Shown piece by piece: positions 18,060 through 27,256 of a stretch of 64,000 bases of DNA. The notes under the pieces were generated by a model. That model made no database searches. It saw only the letters and a program-made list of their open reading frames with translations, and had not been told where the DNA came from. How positions within the stretch are numbered: the first letter of the stretch is position 1; each line of letters begins with the position of its first letter. A program made the position numbers and the translations under genes. The DNA is from Burkholderiaceae bacterium. GTDB taxonomy: Bacteria > Pseudomonadota > Gammaproteobacteria > Burkholderiales > Burkholderiaceae_C. The stretch is taken from positions 310,001 through 374,000 of the forward strand of contig CAKKRJ010000007.1 in assembly GCA_919902775.1 (NCBI GenBank). Reading direction: 5' to 3'.

Positions 18060-18790
18060 TGTTTTTCGACGCACGTCTGCACCGCCACCCGGCCTTTTTG
18101 CAAGGCTTGCGCGAGGTTTCGCCCCAGGCGCCCGGCATCGCTGCTTGGGGCCTCATGACCGGGGTGGCCATGGTCAAGTCGGGCATGAGCGTGTTCGAGG
18201 CCAGTGCCATGACGCTGTTGGTGTTTGCCGGCAGTTCGCAGTTGGCCGCGATTCCGCTGATCGTGGCCGGCGCGCCCGCCTGGGTGATTTTGGCCACCGG
18301 CTTTTGCGTCAACCTGCGCTTTGTGGTTTTCAGTCTGCATTTGCGGCCCTTTTTGATGCATTTGCCGCTTTGGCAACGCTTGGTGCACGGCTACCTGACC
18401 ACCGACATCAGCTATGTGCTGTTCACCCGCAAATACCCCAAGCCCGGCCAGACCGCGCTCGCGCGTCTGGAGCAGGAGGCCTATTTGGCGGGCAACGATT
18501 TTCTGAACTGGGCATCGTGGATCGTGGCGAGCTTTGTCGGCATCGCCTTGGCCCATGGCATACCGCCCTCCTGGGGGCTGGGGTTCGCAGGCATCTTGTG
18601 TCTTTTGGGCATCCAGTGTTCGCTGGCCAGCTCGCGCATGCGCATGTTGTCGGCTGCGGTGGCTGGCGTGGCGGCTGTGGTGGCGTATGCGCTGCCGCTC
18701 AAACTCAACATCGTGGTGGCCATTGCCGTGGCCGTGATCCTGTGTCTGACGGTCGAGAAAATTCGGCCTGCTGAAGGTGCAGTGGCATGA
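18059..18790 (+). CDS. azlC: AzlC family branched-chain amino acid exporter large subunit
   Basis: The 243-residue protein has several hydrophobic helices and AzlC family signatures in the first half (GLREVSPQAPGIAAWGLMTGVAMVKSG, FAGSSQLAA, CVNLRFVVFS). With AzlD it forms an export system for branched-chain or related amino acids. The ATG at 18059 sits on the fmt stop, indicating translational coupling. The azlD gene overlaps its 3' end by four bases. Confidence 0.85.
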   Translation: MFFDARLHRHPAFLQGLREVSPQAPGIAAWGLMTGVAMVKSGMSVFEASAMTLLVFAGSSQLAAIPLIVAGAPAWVILATGFCVNLRFVVFSLHLRPFLMHLPLWQRLVHGYLTTDISYVLFTRKYPKPGQTALARLEQEAYLAGNDFLNWASWIVASFVGIALAHGIPPSWGLGFAGILCLLGIQCSLASSRMRMLSAAVAGVAAVVAYALPLKLNIVVAIAVAVILCLTVEKIRPAEGAVA

Positions 18791-19122
18791 GCGGCACCGA
18801 TTTCTGGACTTTGGCGGTCATCGTTGGGCTGGCGCTGGTCACGGTGCTCACGCGCAGCTTCTTCTTCATTTCCAGCAAGAGCTGGCACCTGCCCCACTGG
18901 GCGCAACGCGGTTTGCAATACGCCCCCATTGCCGCCTTGTCGGCCGTGGTGGTGCCCGAAATCATCACCGTGCAAGGGGTGTTGATCACCACCTGGCAAG
19001 ACGCCCGGGTGTTTGCCGCGGTGGTGGGGGCGGCGGTCTTTTTCTGGCGGCGCAATGTGTTGCTCACCATCGTGACGGGCATGGCGGTGTATTTGCCCTT
19101 GCACCTGGGGCTGGGCTGGTAG
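18787..19122 (+). CDS. azlD: AzlD family transporter small subunit
   Basis: The 111-residue protein has three to four hydrophobic helices (LAVIVGLALVTVLTRSFFF, YAPIAALSAVVVPEI, VFAAVVGAAVFFW, LTIVTGMAVYLPL), matching AzlD in size and pattern. It is the small partner of AzlC in amino-acid export. The start overlaps azlC by an ATGA junction, so the pair is coupled at the end of the def-fmt-azlCD run. Confidence 0.85.
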   Translation: MSGTDFWTLAVIVGLALVTVLTRSFFFISSKSWHLPHWAQRGLQYAPIAALSAVVVPEIITVQGVLITTWQDARVFAAVVGAAVFFWRRNVLLTIVTGMAVYLPLHLGLGW

Positions 19123-19187
19123 GGCGCGCTGTGGCGTTGTTCGGCGTTCGTACCCGCACCCCGCGTCAGCCGCTGTCAGCACAGGCT

Positions 19188-19200
19188 TTTAAAATCCAGG
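19188..19200 (+). promoter_or_regulatory. Putative pgk promoter -10 region
   Basis: The string TTTAAAATCCAGG lies about 33 bases before the pgk ATG. TAAAAT resembles a sigma-70 -10 box, and the 11 bases TAAAATCCAGG recur exactly upstream of fba at 23405. No convincing -35 box was fixed. Confidence 0.35.
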
Positions 19201-19232
19201 TGAATTGATCCACCCCCACTTTTCTTCACACC

Positions 19233-20426
19233 ATGAACGTCATCCGCTTTTCTGATCTGTGTGCCAACGGCCAAGTGGCTGGCCAACGCGTTTTCATCCG
19301 GGCCGACCTGAACGTGCCCCAGGCCGATGACGGCAGCATCACCGAAGACACCCGCGTGCGCGCCAGCGTGCCCTGCATCCAGATGGCGCTGGCCGCCGGT
19401 GCCGCCGTCATGGTGACCAGCCACCTGGGCCGTCCTGTCGAAGGCGAGTTCAAACCCGAAGACTCGCTGGCCCCTGTGGCCAAACGCCTGGCCGAGTTGC
19501 TCGGTTGTGAAGTGCCTTTGGTGGCCAACTGGGTCGATGGCGTGACGGTGGCCCCTGGTCAGGTCGTGTTGCTCGAAAACTGCCGTGTCAACAAAGGCGA
19601 GAAGAAAAACAACGAAGACCTGGCCCGCAAGATGGCAGGCCTTTGCGACATCTATGTGAACGACGCCTTTGGCACCGCTCACCGCGCCGAAGGCACAACC
19701 TATGGCATCGCCCAGTTCGCACCCATCGCGTGTGCCGGTCCCTTGCTGGCCGCCGAGATCGACGCGATCGGCAAAGCCCTGGCCAATCCCAAGCGCCCGC
19801 TGGCGGCCATTGTGGCGGGCAGCAAGGTCTCGACCAAGCTGACCATCTTGAAAAGTCTGTCGCAAAACGTGGACCAGTTGATTGTGGGTGGTGGCATTGC
19901 CAATACCTTCATGCTGGCTGCAGGTCTCAAGATCGGCAAAAGCCTGGCCGAAGCCGACTTGGTGGACGAAGCCAAGGCCGTGATCGAGGCCATGAAGGCG
20001 CGTGGTGCGGAAGTGCCGATCCCGACCGACGTGGTGGTGGCCAAGACCTTTGCCGCCGATGCGGTGGCCACCGTGAAACAAGCCACGGAGGTGGCGGACG
20101 ACGACATGATTTTGGACATTGGCCCCGAAACGGCCGCCAAACTGGCGGCCCAGCTCAAGCAGGCCGGCACCATTGTCTGGAACGGCCCGGTGGGCGTGTT
20201 TGAATTTGCGGCCTTCGAAAACGGCACCAAAGTGATTGCGCAGGCGATTGCCGAGTCCAGCGCCTTCAGCATTGCCGGCGGCGGCGACACCCTGGCGGCG
20301 ATTGCCAAATACGGCATCGAAAAGCAGGTGGGTTATATCTCGACAGGGGGCGGCGCGTTCCTCGAAATTCTGGAAGGCAAGACCCTGCCCGCGTTTGCCA
20401 TTCTGGCCCAGCGCGCAGCGGGCTGA
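19233..20426 (+). CDS. pgk: Phosphoglycerate kinase
   Basis: The 397-residue enzyme has the full set of Pgk motifs: [17 protein letters not shown], the nucleotide-binding region [19 protein letters not shown] and the C-terminal GGGDTLAA with STGGGAFLE. It transfers phosphate between 1,3-bisphosphoglycerate and ADP in glycolysis/gluconeogenesis. It has its own upstream gap of 110 bases with a promoter-like element and ends at a strong bidirectional terminator. It opens a cluster of central-carbon genes that continues with pyk and fba. Confidence 0.98.
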   Translation: MNVIRFSDLCANGQVAGQRVFIRADLNVPQADDGSITEDTRVRASVPCIQMALAAGAAVMVTSHLGRPVEGEFKPEDSLAPVAKRLAELLGCEVPLVANWVDGVTVAPGQVVLLENCRVNKGEKKNNEDLARKMAGLCDIYVNDAFGTAHRAEGTTYGIAQFAPIACAGPLLAAEIDAIGKALANPKRPLAAIVAGSKVSTKLTILKSLSQNVDQLIVGGGIANTFMLAAGLKIGKSLAEADLVDEAKAVIEAMKARGAEVPIPTDVVVAKTFAADAVATVKQATEVADDDMILDIGPETAAKLAAQLKQAGTIVWNGPVGVFEFAAFENGTKVIAQAIAESSAFSIAGGGDTLAAIAKYGIEKQVGYISTGGGAFLEILEGKTLPAFAILAQRAAG

Positions 20427-20500
20427 TGAAACAAGGACTTTCGGCAAGAACCTCCTGAAGGAATTTCCGGCACGGGCTTCCCATGGGCCTTTGCATCGGC

Positions 20501-20537
20501 CCACAAAAAAACCCCGCAGCACGGGGTTTTTTTGTGG
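20501..20537. terminator. Bidirectional terminator between pgk and desaturase
   Basis: A perfect 16-base inverted repeat, CCACAAAAAAACCCCG / CGGGGTTTTTTTGTGG, surrounds a CAGCA loop (20517-20521). It has a GC stem and a T run on either strand, so it can stop transcription from pgk (plus) and from the convergent desaturase gene (minus). Confidence 0.93.
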
Positions 20538-20551
20538 GGTACGAAGTCCGC

Positions 20552-21667
20552 TCAGGCTTGGGCGGGCGACGGCAAGTTGCCGCGTACCGGGCTGGTCATG
20601 TTGCCTTTGAAGTCGGTCCAGCACTCGCGTGTGAAGTCGTACATCTTGCAGTTTTTCGCCGTTTCAAAGTACCACTTCCAGGAGAAAGGCTGCACGATGA
20701 TGCGGCCGGGCAACATTTCTTCCAGCTTGGCTTGCGCTTGCTTCAGGCGGTACAGCGGGATGCTCATGTCCACGTGGTGGGCGGTGTGCTCCATGATGTG
20801 GTGCATCAGTGCGCCGATGTTGAACGGGAAGGTCAGGTGCACCGTGGTCGAGACAAATGGTGCGGCCTTGGTCCAGGCGGCTTTGTTGTCATGCCAGGAC
20901 ACCTTGACGTGTGTGTGGTGCACATAGACCACAAAGCCGATCATGCTGTTCCAGAAGAAGAACGGCACGGCAAAACCCAGCAGCAGCGACAGCCAGACCG
21001 ATTGGCCGGTGTAGACCGCCGCAGCGGCGACGGTGGCGATCCAGAAGGCCGCAAACAAGGTCACCAGCATGCTGTCCTTGAAGAAAATCGGGCGGCGGGT
21101 CGGCATGTGGGTTTTGTTCGGGAAGAACTCGCGCTTCCACCAGATTTCGATCATGTAATACAGGCCCGGCGCCCAACCGCTGCGGTAGGCGCGTTCCAGT
21201 AATTTTTGCATGGGGCTCAGGGCCTCGAATTCGGTGGCGGTCAGAGGCGTCCAGACAAAGTCCACGCCTTTGAGGTTGGTGTAGCCGTGGTGCACCACGT
21301 TGTGACCGGTGTCCCACAGGCTGTAAGGCGTGAGAGAGGGCAAAAACGCGATGCGGCCCAGCACTTTATTGAGTTCGCGGTGGGGCGTCAGGCTCTGGTG
21401 GCAAGCGTCGTGGCCGATGATGAACAGGCGGCCGATGACGAAACCGGCCGCCAGCGCGCACAGCAGCTTGGCCCAGAAGGCGTCCAACGCGATGGTGCCC
21501 GTGATCAGCATGAAAAACAGGGCGTAGTCCAAGATCAGCAGCACAAAGGCACGCAAGGTGCTGCGCTCGGACAAGGGGATCAGCCACCCACGCAAGGTCT
21601 TGCGGTGCGGCAGGGGTTGGTCCAGCCCAATCGGCTGGTCATGGGTCGGTAGGTGTTGTGCGGTCAT
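20552..21667 (-). CDS. Fatty acid desaturase
   Basis: The 371-residue membrane protein has the three histidine boxes of membrane di-iron desaturases: HDACH, HNVVHH and HTAHH. Several hydrophobic spans lie between them (RAFVLLILDYALFFMLITG, LVTLFAAFWIATVAAAAVY, FAVPFFFWNSMIGFVVYV). These enzymes introduce a double bond into acyl chains, adjusting membrane fluidity. Substrate and regiochemistry are not visible. It lies alone on the minus strand between pgk and pyk, ending at the shared bidirectional terminator. Confidence 0.88.
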   Translation of the reverse strand: MTAQHLPTHDQPIGLDQPLPHRKTLRGWLIPLSERSTLRAFVLLILDYALFFMLITGTIALDAFWAKLLCALAAGFVIGRLFIIGHDACHQSLTPHRELNKVLGRIAFLPSLTPYSLWDTGHNVVHHGYTNLKGVDFVWTPLTATEFEALSPMQKLLERAYRSGWAPGLYYMIEIWWKREFFPNKTHMPTRRPIFFKDSMLVTLFAAFWIATVAAAAVYTGQSVWLSLLLGFAVPFFFWNSMIGFVVYVHHTHVKVSWHDNKAAWTKAAPFVSTTVHLTFPFNIGALMHHIMEHTAHHVDMSIPLYRLKQAQAKLEEMLPGRIIVQPFSWKWYFETAKNCKMYDFTRECWTDFKGNMTSPVRGNLPSPAQA

Positions 21668-21850
21668 GACGCTTTGGATGTAGATCGTTTGGGCAAGAGT
21701 TTAGTCGCCCCGACGCCCCATGGGTCTGACAAGGATCAATTCGGGCGGGTTGAAAGGGGCCAATCGGTGTATGCCGCTTGCTTTGTTTCGGGCTGTCGCC
21801 TTGACACTGGGGCTTGTCGTTCGGGGGCAAGGCCGTCGAAAGAACCTGTC

Positions 21851-21890
21851 ATGTAACCGGTTTCGTGTGAAAATTGAAACCAAATTACAT
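21851..21890 (+). promoter_or_regulatory. Inverted repeat abutting the pyk ribosome binding site
   Basis: The arms are ATGTAA-CC-GGTTTC (21851-21864) and GAAACC-AAA-TTACAT (21876-21890), separated by an 11-base AT-rich loop. The pyk Shine-Dalgarno GGAGAT begins at 21891, the next base. It could be a protein operator or an RNA hairpin acting on pyk translation. The outer half-sites resemble TGTAA-type operators of sugar-metabolism regulators, but the spacing is unusual. Confidence 0.5.
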
Positions 21891-21902
21891 GGAGATCCCC
21901 GA

Positions 21903-23336
21903 ATGACACGTCGCGCCACCAAGATTGTTGCCACCTTAGGCCCTGCTTCCAGCGATCCTGCCCTGCTTGAAGCCATGATCCGTGCCGGGGTGAACGTGGT
22001 GCGCCTGAACTTCAGCCATGGCAAAGCCCAAGACCATGTGGACCGTGCCCGTCTGGTGCGCGAAGCCTCGCAACGTGCTGGGCGCGAAGTGGCCATCATG
22101 GCCGACCTGCAAGGCCCCAAAATCCGCGTGGGCAAGTTTGCCGAAGGCAAGGTCATGCTCGAGCCCGGAGAGCCGTTTGTGCTGGACGCCTCGCGCACCG
22201 AACTCGGTGATCTCCAGGGCGTGGGCCTCGATTACAAAGAACTGCCCCGCGATGTGAAGGCCGGGGATGTGTTGTTGCTCAATGACGGCCTGATCGTGCT
22301 CACGGTGAACGCCGTCAAGGGCGAACAGGTGCACACCACCGTCAAGCTGGGCGGCGAGTTGTCCAACAACAAGGGCATCAACAAGCAAGGTGGCGGCTTG
22401 ACGGCCCCCGCCTTGACCGCCAAGGACATGGACGACATCAAGACCGCCATGAGCCTGCTGGCCGACTATGTGGCCGTGAGCTTCCCGAAAAACGCCACCG
22501 ACATGGAAATGGCCCGCCAACTGTGCAATGTGGCCGGTGCCGAATACGGTCACAAGCCCGGCCTGATCGCCAAGATCGAGCGTGCCGAGGCCATTCCTCA
22601 TTTGGAAGCCATCTTGCGCGCCAGTGACGGCATCATGGTCGCGCGGGGTGATCTGGCGGTCGAAGTGGGCAATGCGGCGGTGCCTGCCCTGCAAAAACGC
22701 ATGATCAAGCTGGCCAAGGTACACGACAAAGTGGTCATCACGGCCACCCAGATGATGGAAAGCATGATCACCAACCCGGTGCCCACGCGTGCCGAGGTGT
22801 CGGACGTGGCCAATGCCGTGCTGGATGGTACCGACGCCGTGATGCTCAGCGCCGAAACGGCTGCTGGCAAGTTCCCACTTGAGACGGTGGAAGAAATGGC
22901 CAAGATCTGCGTCGCCGCCGAAAGTGCCGAAGACCCCGCTCTGGACGCTGACTTCAAAGGCCAGACGTTCAGCCGCATCGACCAGTCGATCGCCATGGGG
23001 GCGTTGTTCACGGCTCACCACTTGGGGGCCAAAGCCATCGTGGCCATGACCGAATCGGGCTCGACCGCTTTGTGGATGAGCCGTCACCGGGTGCACATCC
23101 CGATTTATGCGCTGACCACCAAGTTGACCTCCCAACGCAAGATGGCGCTGTACCGCAACGTGCGGCCCTTGTTGATGGACACCAGCGCAGACCGCGACAC
23201 GGCGCTGGCCGAAGCCGAAACGCACCTGAAAAAGCGCAACATTGTGGGCACGGGCGATGTGTACGCCATCACCTGCGGCGAACCCATGGGCTCGCCGGGG
23301 GGCACCAACATGCTGAAGATTTGCAAGGTCGCCTGA
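21903..23336 (+). CDS. pyk: Pyruvate kinase
   Basis: The 477-residue enzyme contains TRRATKIVATLGPASS, LNFSHG, the substrate/metal motif GIMVARGDLAVEVG (with the catalytic-lysine region GLIAKIERAE before it) and TATQMMESM. It converts phosphoenolpyruvate and ADP to pyruvate and ATP. The ATG at 21903 follows GGAGAT and is the family-typical start; the frame is open upstream to 21720 without a plausible start. It is transcribed away from the desaturase gene and followed by fba 140 bases later. Confidence 0.97.
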   Translation: MTRRATKIVATLGPASSDPALLEAMIRAGVNVVRLNFSHGKAQDHVDRARLVREASQRAGREVAIMADLQGPKIRVGKFAEGKVMLEPGEPFVLDASRTELGDLQGVGLDYKELPRDVKAGDVLLLNDGLIVLTVNAVKGEQVHTTVKLGGELSNNKGINKQGGGLTAPALTAKDMDDIKTAMSLLADYVAVSFPKNATDMEMARQLCNVAGAEYGHKPGLIAKIERAEAIPHLEAILRASDGIMVARGDLAVEVGNAAVPALQKRMIKLAKVHDKVVITATQMMESMITNPVPTRAEVSDVANAVLDGTDAVMLSAETAAGKFPLETVEEMAKICVAAESAEDPALDADFKGQTFSRIDQSIAMGALFTAHHLGAKAIVAMTESGSTALWMSRHRVHIPIYALTTKLTSQRKMALYRNVRPLLMDTSADRDTALAEAETHLKKRNIVGTGDVYAITCGEPMGSPGGTNMLKICKVA

Positions 23337-23341
23337 GTCCG

Positions 23342-23362
23342 GGCGGCCTGTCGGGCCGCCTT
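23342..23362 (+). terminator. Possible pyk terminator
   Basis: The hairpin GGCGGCC (23342-23348), loop TGTCG, GGCCGCC (23354-23360) follows the pyk stop by five bases. The T run after it is weak (TTCTGG), so termination may be partial. Confidence 0.5.
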
Positions 23363-23402
23363 CTGGATGGGCCATGGTTCAGTCCGGTGTCAGGCCGGAG
23401 CC

Positions 23403-23415
23403 TATAAAATCCAGG
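23403..23415 (+). promoter_or_regulatory. Putative fba promoter -10 region
   Basis: TATAAAAT (23403-23410) is a good sigma-70 -10 match about 65 bases before the fba ATG. The following CCAGG makes 11 bases identical to the element upstream of pgk. Confidence 0.45.
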
Positions 23416-23476
23416 CAGTTACAAGCCGGGTACCACCTGGCTGGCCAGAATCTTCAACTTCCAGGAAATCACCTCC

Positions 23477-24541
23477 ATGGCACTCGTTTCAATGCGCGAG
23501 CTGCTGGACCATGCCGCCGTCAACGGCTACGGCATTCCAGCTTTCAACGTCAACAACCTGGAGCAAGTCCAGGCCGTCATGAGCGCCGCCGACGAAGTCG
23601 GTGCCCCGGTCATCTTGCAAGCCAGCGCCGGTGCGCGCAAATACGCGGGTGAGCCCTTCATCAAGCATTTGATCCAGGCCGCCGCCGAACAATGGCCTCA
23701 CATTCCCCTGGTCATGCACCAGGACCACGGCACCAGCCCCAAGGTCTGCCAGGGCGCGCTGGACCTGGGCTTTGGCTCGGTCATGATGGATGGCTCGCTG
23801 ATGGAAGATGGCAAGACGCCGGCGAGCTTTGACTACAACGTGCAAGTCACGCAAACCGTGGTCGAGATGGCGCACAAGATGGGCGCCACCGTGGAAGGCG
23901 AACTGGGTTGCCTGGGCAATCTGGAAACCGGCGATGCTGGCGAGGAAGACGGCATTGGCGCGGTGGGCAAGCTCGACCACAGCCAGATGCTGACCGACCC
24001 CGAAGAGGCGGCCGTCTTCGTCAAGGCCACCCAGCTGGACGCGCTGGCGATTGCGATCGGCACCAGCCACGGTGCTTACAAATTCAGCCGCAAGCCCACC
24101 GGCGACATCCTGGCGATTTCGCGCGTCAAGGAAATCCATGCGCGCATCCCCAACACCCATCTGGTCATGCACGGCAGCTCCAGCGTGCCGCAAGAGCTGT
24201 TGGCCATCATCAACCAGTACGGTGGCCAGATGAAGCAAACCTATGGCGTGCCCATCGAGGAAATCCAGGAAGCCATCAAGTTCGGCGTGCGCAAGATCAA
24301 CATCGACACCGACATCCGCCTGGCCATGACCGGCGCGGCGCGCAAGTTCATGTTTGAAAACCCCGACAAATTCGACGCCCGCGAGTGGCTCAAGCCCGCA
24401 CGCGCCGCCGCCCAGGCCCTGTGCAAGCAACGCTACCTGGAGTTCGGTTGTGAAGGCCAGGGCAGCAAGATCAAAGGTGAAACCCTGCAAGTGATCGCTG
24501 CCCGTTATGCCCAAGGTGAGTTGGCCCAAGTGGTGCGTTGA
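23477..24541 (+). CDS. fba: Fructose-bisphosphate aldolase, class II
   Basis: The 354-residue zinc-dependent aldolase shows [13 protein letters not shown] (catalytic Asp and zinc His), [20 protein letters not shown] (zinc His) and HGSSSVP, in the order found in the class II Calvin/glycolytic subtype common in betaproteobacteria. It interconverts fructose 1,6-bisphosphate with glyceraldehyde 3-phosphate and dihydroxyacetone phosphate. It carries its own promoter-like element and a strong terminator downstream, so it is probably monocistronic. Confidence 0.97.
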   Translation: MALVSMRELLDHAAVNGYGIPAFNVNNLEQVQAVMSAADEVGAPVILQASAGARKYAGEPFIKHLIQAAAEQWPHIPLVMHQDHGTSPKVCQGALDLGFGSVMMDGSLMEDGKTPASFDYNVQVTQTVVEMAHKMGATVEGELGCLGNLETGDAGEEDGIGAVGKLDHSQMLTDPEEAAVFVKATQLDALAIAIGTSHGAYKFSRKPTGDILAISRVKEIHARIPNTHLVMHGSSSVPQELLAIINQYGGQMKQTYGVPIEEIQEAIKFGVRKINIDTDIRLAMTGAARKFMFENPDKFDAREWLKPARAAAQALCKQRYLEFGCEGQGSKIKGETLQVIAARYAQGELAQVVR

Positions 24542-24611
24542 TTTGCGTGTCTTGCGGCACTGTAGGTGTGCCATCGGTACCGCTGCAGGTGCTGCGATAA
24601 TTGACCCGAAT

Positions 24612-24642
24612 GGCCCGTTGACTGTTCAACGGGCCTTTTCCT
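24612..24642 (+). terminator. fba terminator
   Basis: A perfect 10-base stem GGCCCGTTGA (24612-24621) / TCAACGGGCC (24626-24635) with loop CTGT is followed by TTTTCCTTTTTT. It separates fba from purC. Confidence 0.92.
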
Positions 24643-24670
24643 TTTTTGCTGTTGCTTGACTGTTTCTGCC

Positions 24671-25579
24671 ATGACCTCTGCCCTTCACACTTCGGCCCTG
24701 ACTTCCTTGCCCTTGCTGGCCCGTGGCAAGGTGCGCGACAACTACGCGGTGGGTGATGACCGCATCCTGATGGTGGCGTCTGACCGCATCAGTGCGTTTG
24801 ACGTGATCATGGGGGAGCCCATTCCCGGCAAAGGTGTTTTGCTGACGCAAATGGCGCTGTTCTGGTTTGACCAGCTGGGCCCCAAGGGCCTGAACATCTG
24901 CCCGATTCACCTCACGGGCGAGGTGCCCGAGAGCGTGGTGTCCGCCGAAGAGGTGCCCCAGGTGCAAGGCCGCTCCATGCTGGTCAAGCGTCTGAAACCC
25001 ATCCCGGTCGAGGCGGTGGTGCGCGGTTATCTGGCGGGCAGCGGCTGGAAGGAATACCAGGACAGCCAGGCCATCTGTGGTGTGCCACTGCCCGCAGGCC
25101 TGAAAAACGCCAGCCGTTTGCCCGAGCCCATCTACACCCCAGCGGCCAAAGCGGCCGTGGGGGAGCACGATGAAAACATCACTTTCGAGCAAACCGTCGA
25201 GATGATCGGTGCCGATCTGGCTGGCCGCATCCGCGACATCAGCATTCGGCTGTACAAGGCGGCATGGGACATCGCCGTGACCAAGGGCATCATCATTGCC
25301 GACACCAAATTCGAGTTTGGCCTGGACGCCGACGGCACACTGGTTTTGATGGACGAGGTGCTGACGCCCGATTCGTCACGCTACTGGCCTGCCGAAAGTT
25401 ACGTGGAAGGGGCCAATCCGCCCAGCTATGACAAGCAATTTTTGCGTGACTGGCTGGAGACGGCCCAAGTCAACGGTAAGCCCTGGGACAAAACCCCGCC
25501 TGCGCCGCGTTTGCCGCGCGAGGTGATCGAGAATACCTCGCATAAATACGAAGAAGCCATGAAGAAGTTGATGGCCTGA
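24671..25579 (+). CDS. purC: Phosphoribosylaminoimidazole-succinocarboxamide synthase
   Basis: The 302-residue SAICAR synthase shows [24 protein letters not shown], the motif [14 protein letters not shown] and [24 protein letters not shown]. It joins CAIR with aspartate in purine synthesis. The size matches the longer yeast-like/betaproteobacterial form. The ATG at 24671 is preferred over a TTG at 24656. purE and purK, the two preceding pathway steps, lie about 1.7 kb downstream. Confidence 0.96.
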   Translation: MTSALHTSALTSLPLLARGKVRDNYAVGDDRILMVASDRISAFDVIMGEPIPGKGVLLTQMALFWFDQLGPKGLNICPIHLTGEVPESVVSAEEVPQVQGRSMLVKRLKPIPVEAVVRGYLAGSGWKEYQDSQAICGVPLPAGLKNASRLPEPIYTPAAKAAVGEHDENITFEQTVEMIGADLAGRIRDISIRLYKAAWDIAVTKGIIIADTKFEFGLDADGTLVLMDEVLTPDSSRYWPAESYVEGANPPSYDKQFLRDWLETAQVNGKPWDKTPPAPRLPREVIENTSHKYEEAMKKLMA

Positions 25580-25584
25580 ACATG

Positions 25585-25617
25585 AAAAAAGGCGCTGCAG
25601 TGGCAGCGCCTTTTTCA
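25585..25617 (+). terminator. purC terminator
   Basis: The stem GGCGCTGC (25591-25598), loop AGTG, GCAGCGCC (25603-25610) is flanked by AAAAAA and TTTTTCAT. It could also serve the convergent gene at 25642 on the other strand. Confidence 0.9.
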
Positions 25618-25641
25618 TGTGTGAAGGGGGAAGAAGGGGCG

Positions 25642-26031
25642 TCAGCCGGCGAAGGCCAGCAGCGTCATGGCGTCCATGAGCAAGGTGGTGCTGGCCACCA
25701 ACATGCTGCCGCGTGCGAGGGTATGGCTGAGTGGATGGCCGCTTACACCGCCGCGCGTTTGCAGCGCGGCACCCCAGAAGACGGTCAGGCATGCCAACTC
25801 AAAGCTGCTGCGCATCCAGAGGTAACGGCTGTTGTTCACCAGGTGGGCGGCTTCGGGGCTCATGAGGACCGCGTACAGGAAGATGCCCTTGATCAGCCAG
25901 AGCACGGCAGCGCCATGCAGGGACAGCACGCTGTGCCAGAGGCTGGAGCTTGATGTGCCGTCCTGCGCAGGCGCACCACCGAGCAGGCATTGCAGCTCTT
26001 CAGGGGTGATCAGGGGTTCGGCGCGGGGCAT
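25642..26031 (-). CDS. Small hypothetical membrane protein
   Basis: The 129-residue protein has a short soluble N-terminus (PRAEPLITPEELQCLLGGAP) and three hydrophobic segments: a first near residues 36-57, a second near 76-91 and a third at the C-terminus (SMLVASTTLLMDAMTLLAFAG). I do not recognise a family and see no catalytic motif. It converges on purC. About 190 bases lie between its start and the end of the cnoX-like gene, holding a minus-strand terminator for the latter. Confidence 0.6.
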   Translation of the reverse strand: MPRAEPLITPEELQCLLGGAPAQDGTSSSSLWHSVLSLHGAAVLWLIKGIFLYAVLMSPEAAHLVNNSRYLWMRSSFELACLTVFWGAALQTRGGVSGHPLSHTLARGSMLVASTTLLMDAMTLLAFAG

Positions 26032-26149
26032 GGTGAAAATGAATTCAAAAGTAGTGCCTAAATTTTAGGGGCCTTCGTTCCCGCAAAGTTCCTGTGCGCT
26101 GTGTCTGTGTGGCCGAAATTGGTAAGTGTGTGTAACGCCAAGCCCAAAC

Positions 26150-26197
26150 AAAAGCAAAAAGCCCGGTCATCCTGCATGGATCGCAGGATGACCGGGC
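26150..26197 (-). terminator. Terminator of the cnoX-like gene
   Basis: A perfect 15-base stem, GCCCGGTCATCCTGC (26161-26175) / GCAGGATGACCGGGC (26183-26197), with a 7-base loop. On the minus strand it is followed by TTTTTGCTTTTG, a good terminator tail just after the stop at 26222. Confidence 0.92.
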
Positions 26198-26221
26198 CTT
26201 CGTGTCAGGGGCGGCGCGGGG

Positions 26222-27175
26222 TCAGTTCAGCGCCATGCTGAGCTTGCGCCGGTAGCTGGAGATCATCGCCAGCAAAGGGTCTTCCTGCTGCGCAGCTTTG
26301 CCCATCAATTCAATGCCGCCTGCCGACTTGCCGGTGGCGTCTGCGGTCTTGGGTTTGGGGGGGGTCATCAGTTCGAGCAGTGCCACAAAGGTTTTGCGCG
26401 GGGCTTCGTCATCCCATTTTTTGTCACGCATGATGATTTCCAGCAGCTCGTCCATGGCTGCTTCCCATTGGCCGACGGCGATCAGCAGGCGGCTTTTGGC
26501 AAAGCGGGTTTCAAAATCACGCTTGTTTTGGCCAATCAGTTCATCGAACCGGGCCAGATCCCATTGACCGCGTGGGTCGTTGGTCACAAATTCCAGCGCA
26601 TTGAGCCACTGGGTTTGCGCTTCAAAGCGCAGCGGCACAGGGATGCGGGCCATGGCTGGGGCCAGCAAGGCGGCCGCTTCGGCCAATTCGCCCAGGCCGA
26701 TCAGCAGCTTCACCAGGTCAAAGCGGGCATCGTCGTTGCCCGGGTCAGTGGCCAAGGCCTGCTCCAGGGCGGCGCGCGCGCTGTGTTCGTCGCCTGCTTC
26801 CAGGTGTTGCTGGGCTTCTTCGGCTGCGGCCTGGGCCTGCAGGGCCTCGGCGGCGGGCAAATGCTTGTCCAGGAACTGTTTGACCTGGCCTTCTGGCAAG
26901 GCGCCCATGAAGCCGTCCACCGGTTGGCCGTCTTTCAACAAAACACAGGTCGGGATGCTTTTGATGCCGAAGGCCTGGGCCAATTGTTGTTCTTCGTCAG
27001 AGTTGATCTTGACCAGCTTGAAACGGCCTTCGTAGGCGGTTTCGACTTTTTCGAGGACGGGGCCGAGCGATTTGCAGGGGCCGCACCAAGGCGCCCAAAA
27101 GTCCACCAGCACAGGCGTGGTCATCGAGGCGGCAATGACCTCGGCTTCAAAGTTTTCTATCGTGACGTCCATCAT
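26222..27175 (-). CDS. cnoX: Thioredoxin-TPR protein, CnoX/YbbN-like co-chaperone
   Basis: The 317-residue protein has an N-terminal thioredoxin domain with an intact WCGPC active site (about residues 29-33) and the cis-proline motif IPTC, followed by a TPR-like helical region ([24 protein letters not shown] and later repeats). This is the CnoX/YbbN layout. CnoX holds unfolded proteins and hands them to GroEL. E. coli CnoX lacks a redox-active CXXC pair, whereas this copy keeps it, so it may also catalyse disulphide exchange. It is divergent from purE and ends at a strong terminator. Confidence 0.88.
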   Translation of the reverse strand: MMDVTIENFEAEVIAASMTTPVLVDFWAPWCGPCKSLGPVLEKVETAYEGRFKLVKINSDEEQQLAQAFGIKSIPTCVLLKDGQPVDGFMGALPEGQVKQFLDKHLPAAEALQAQAAAEEAQQHLEAGDEHSARAALEQALATDPGNDDARFDLVKLLIGLGELAEAAALLAPAMARIPVPLRFEAQTQWLNALEFVTNDPRGQWDLARFDELIGQNKRDFETRFAKSRLLIAVGQWEAAMDELLEIIMRDKKWDDEAPRKTFVALLELMTPPKPKTADATGKSAGGIELMGKAAQQEDPLLAMISSYRRKLSMALN

Positions 27176-27256
27176 GGCGGGCAGTGTTCCGGGTTGTGTT
27201 TCAGATCCGAGCGGAGCGAAACCTTAAAATTCAACATTGATCACGAAAAGCACCCA

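Noticed and set aside
19176..20624. A 482-codon minus-strand frame opposite pgk.
   Set aside because: Antisense shadow of pgk; Gly/His-rich translation without family motifs.
21936..23375. A 479-codon minus-strand frame opposite pyk.
   Set aside because: Shadow of pyk with the usual His/Gly/Gln bias; no plausible start signals.
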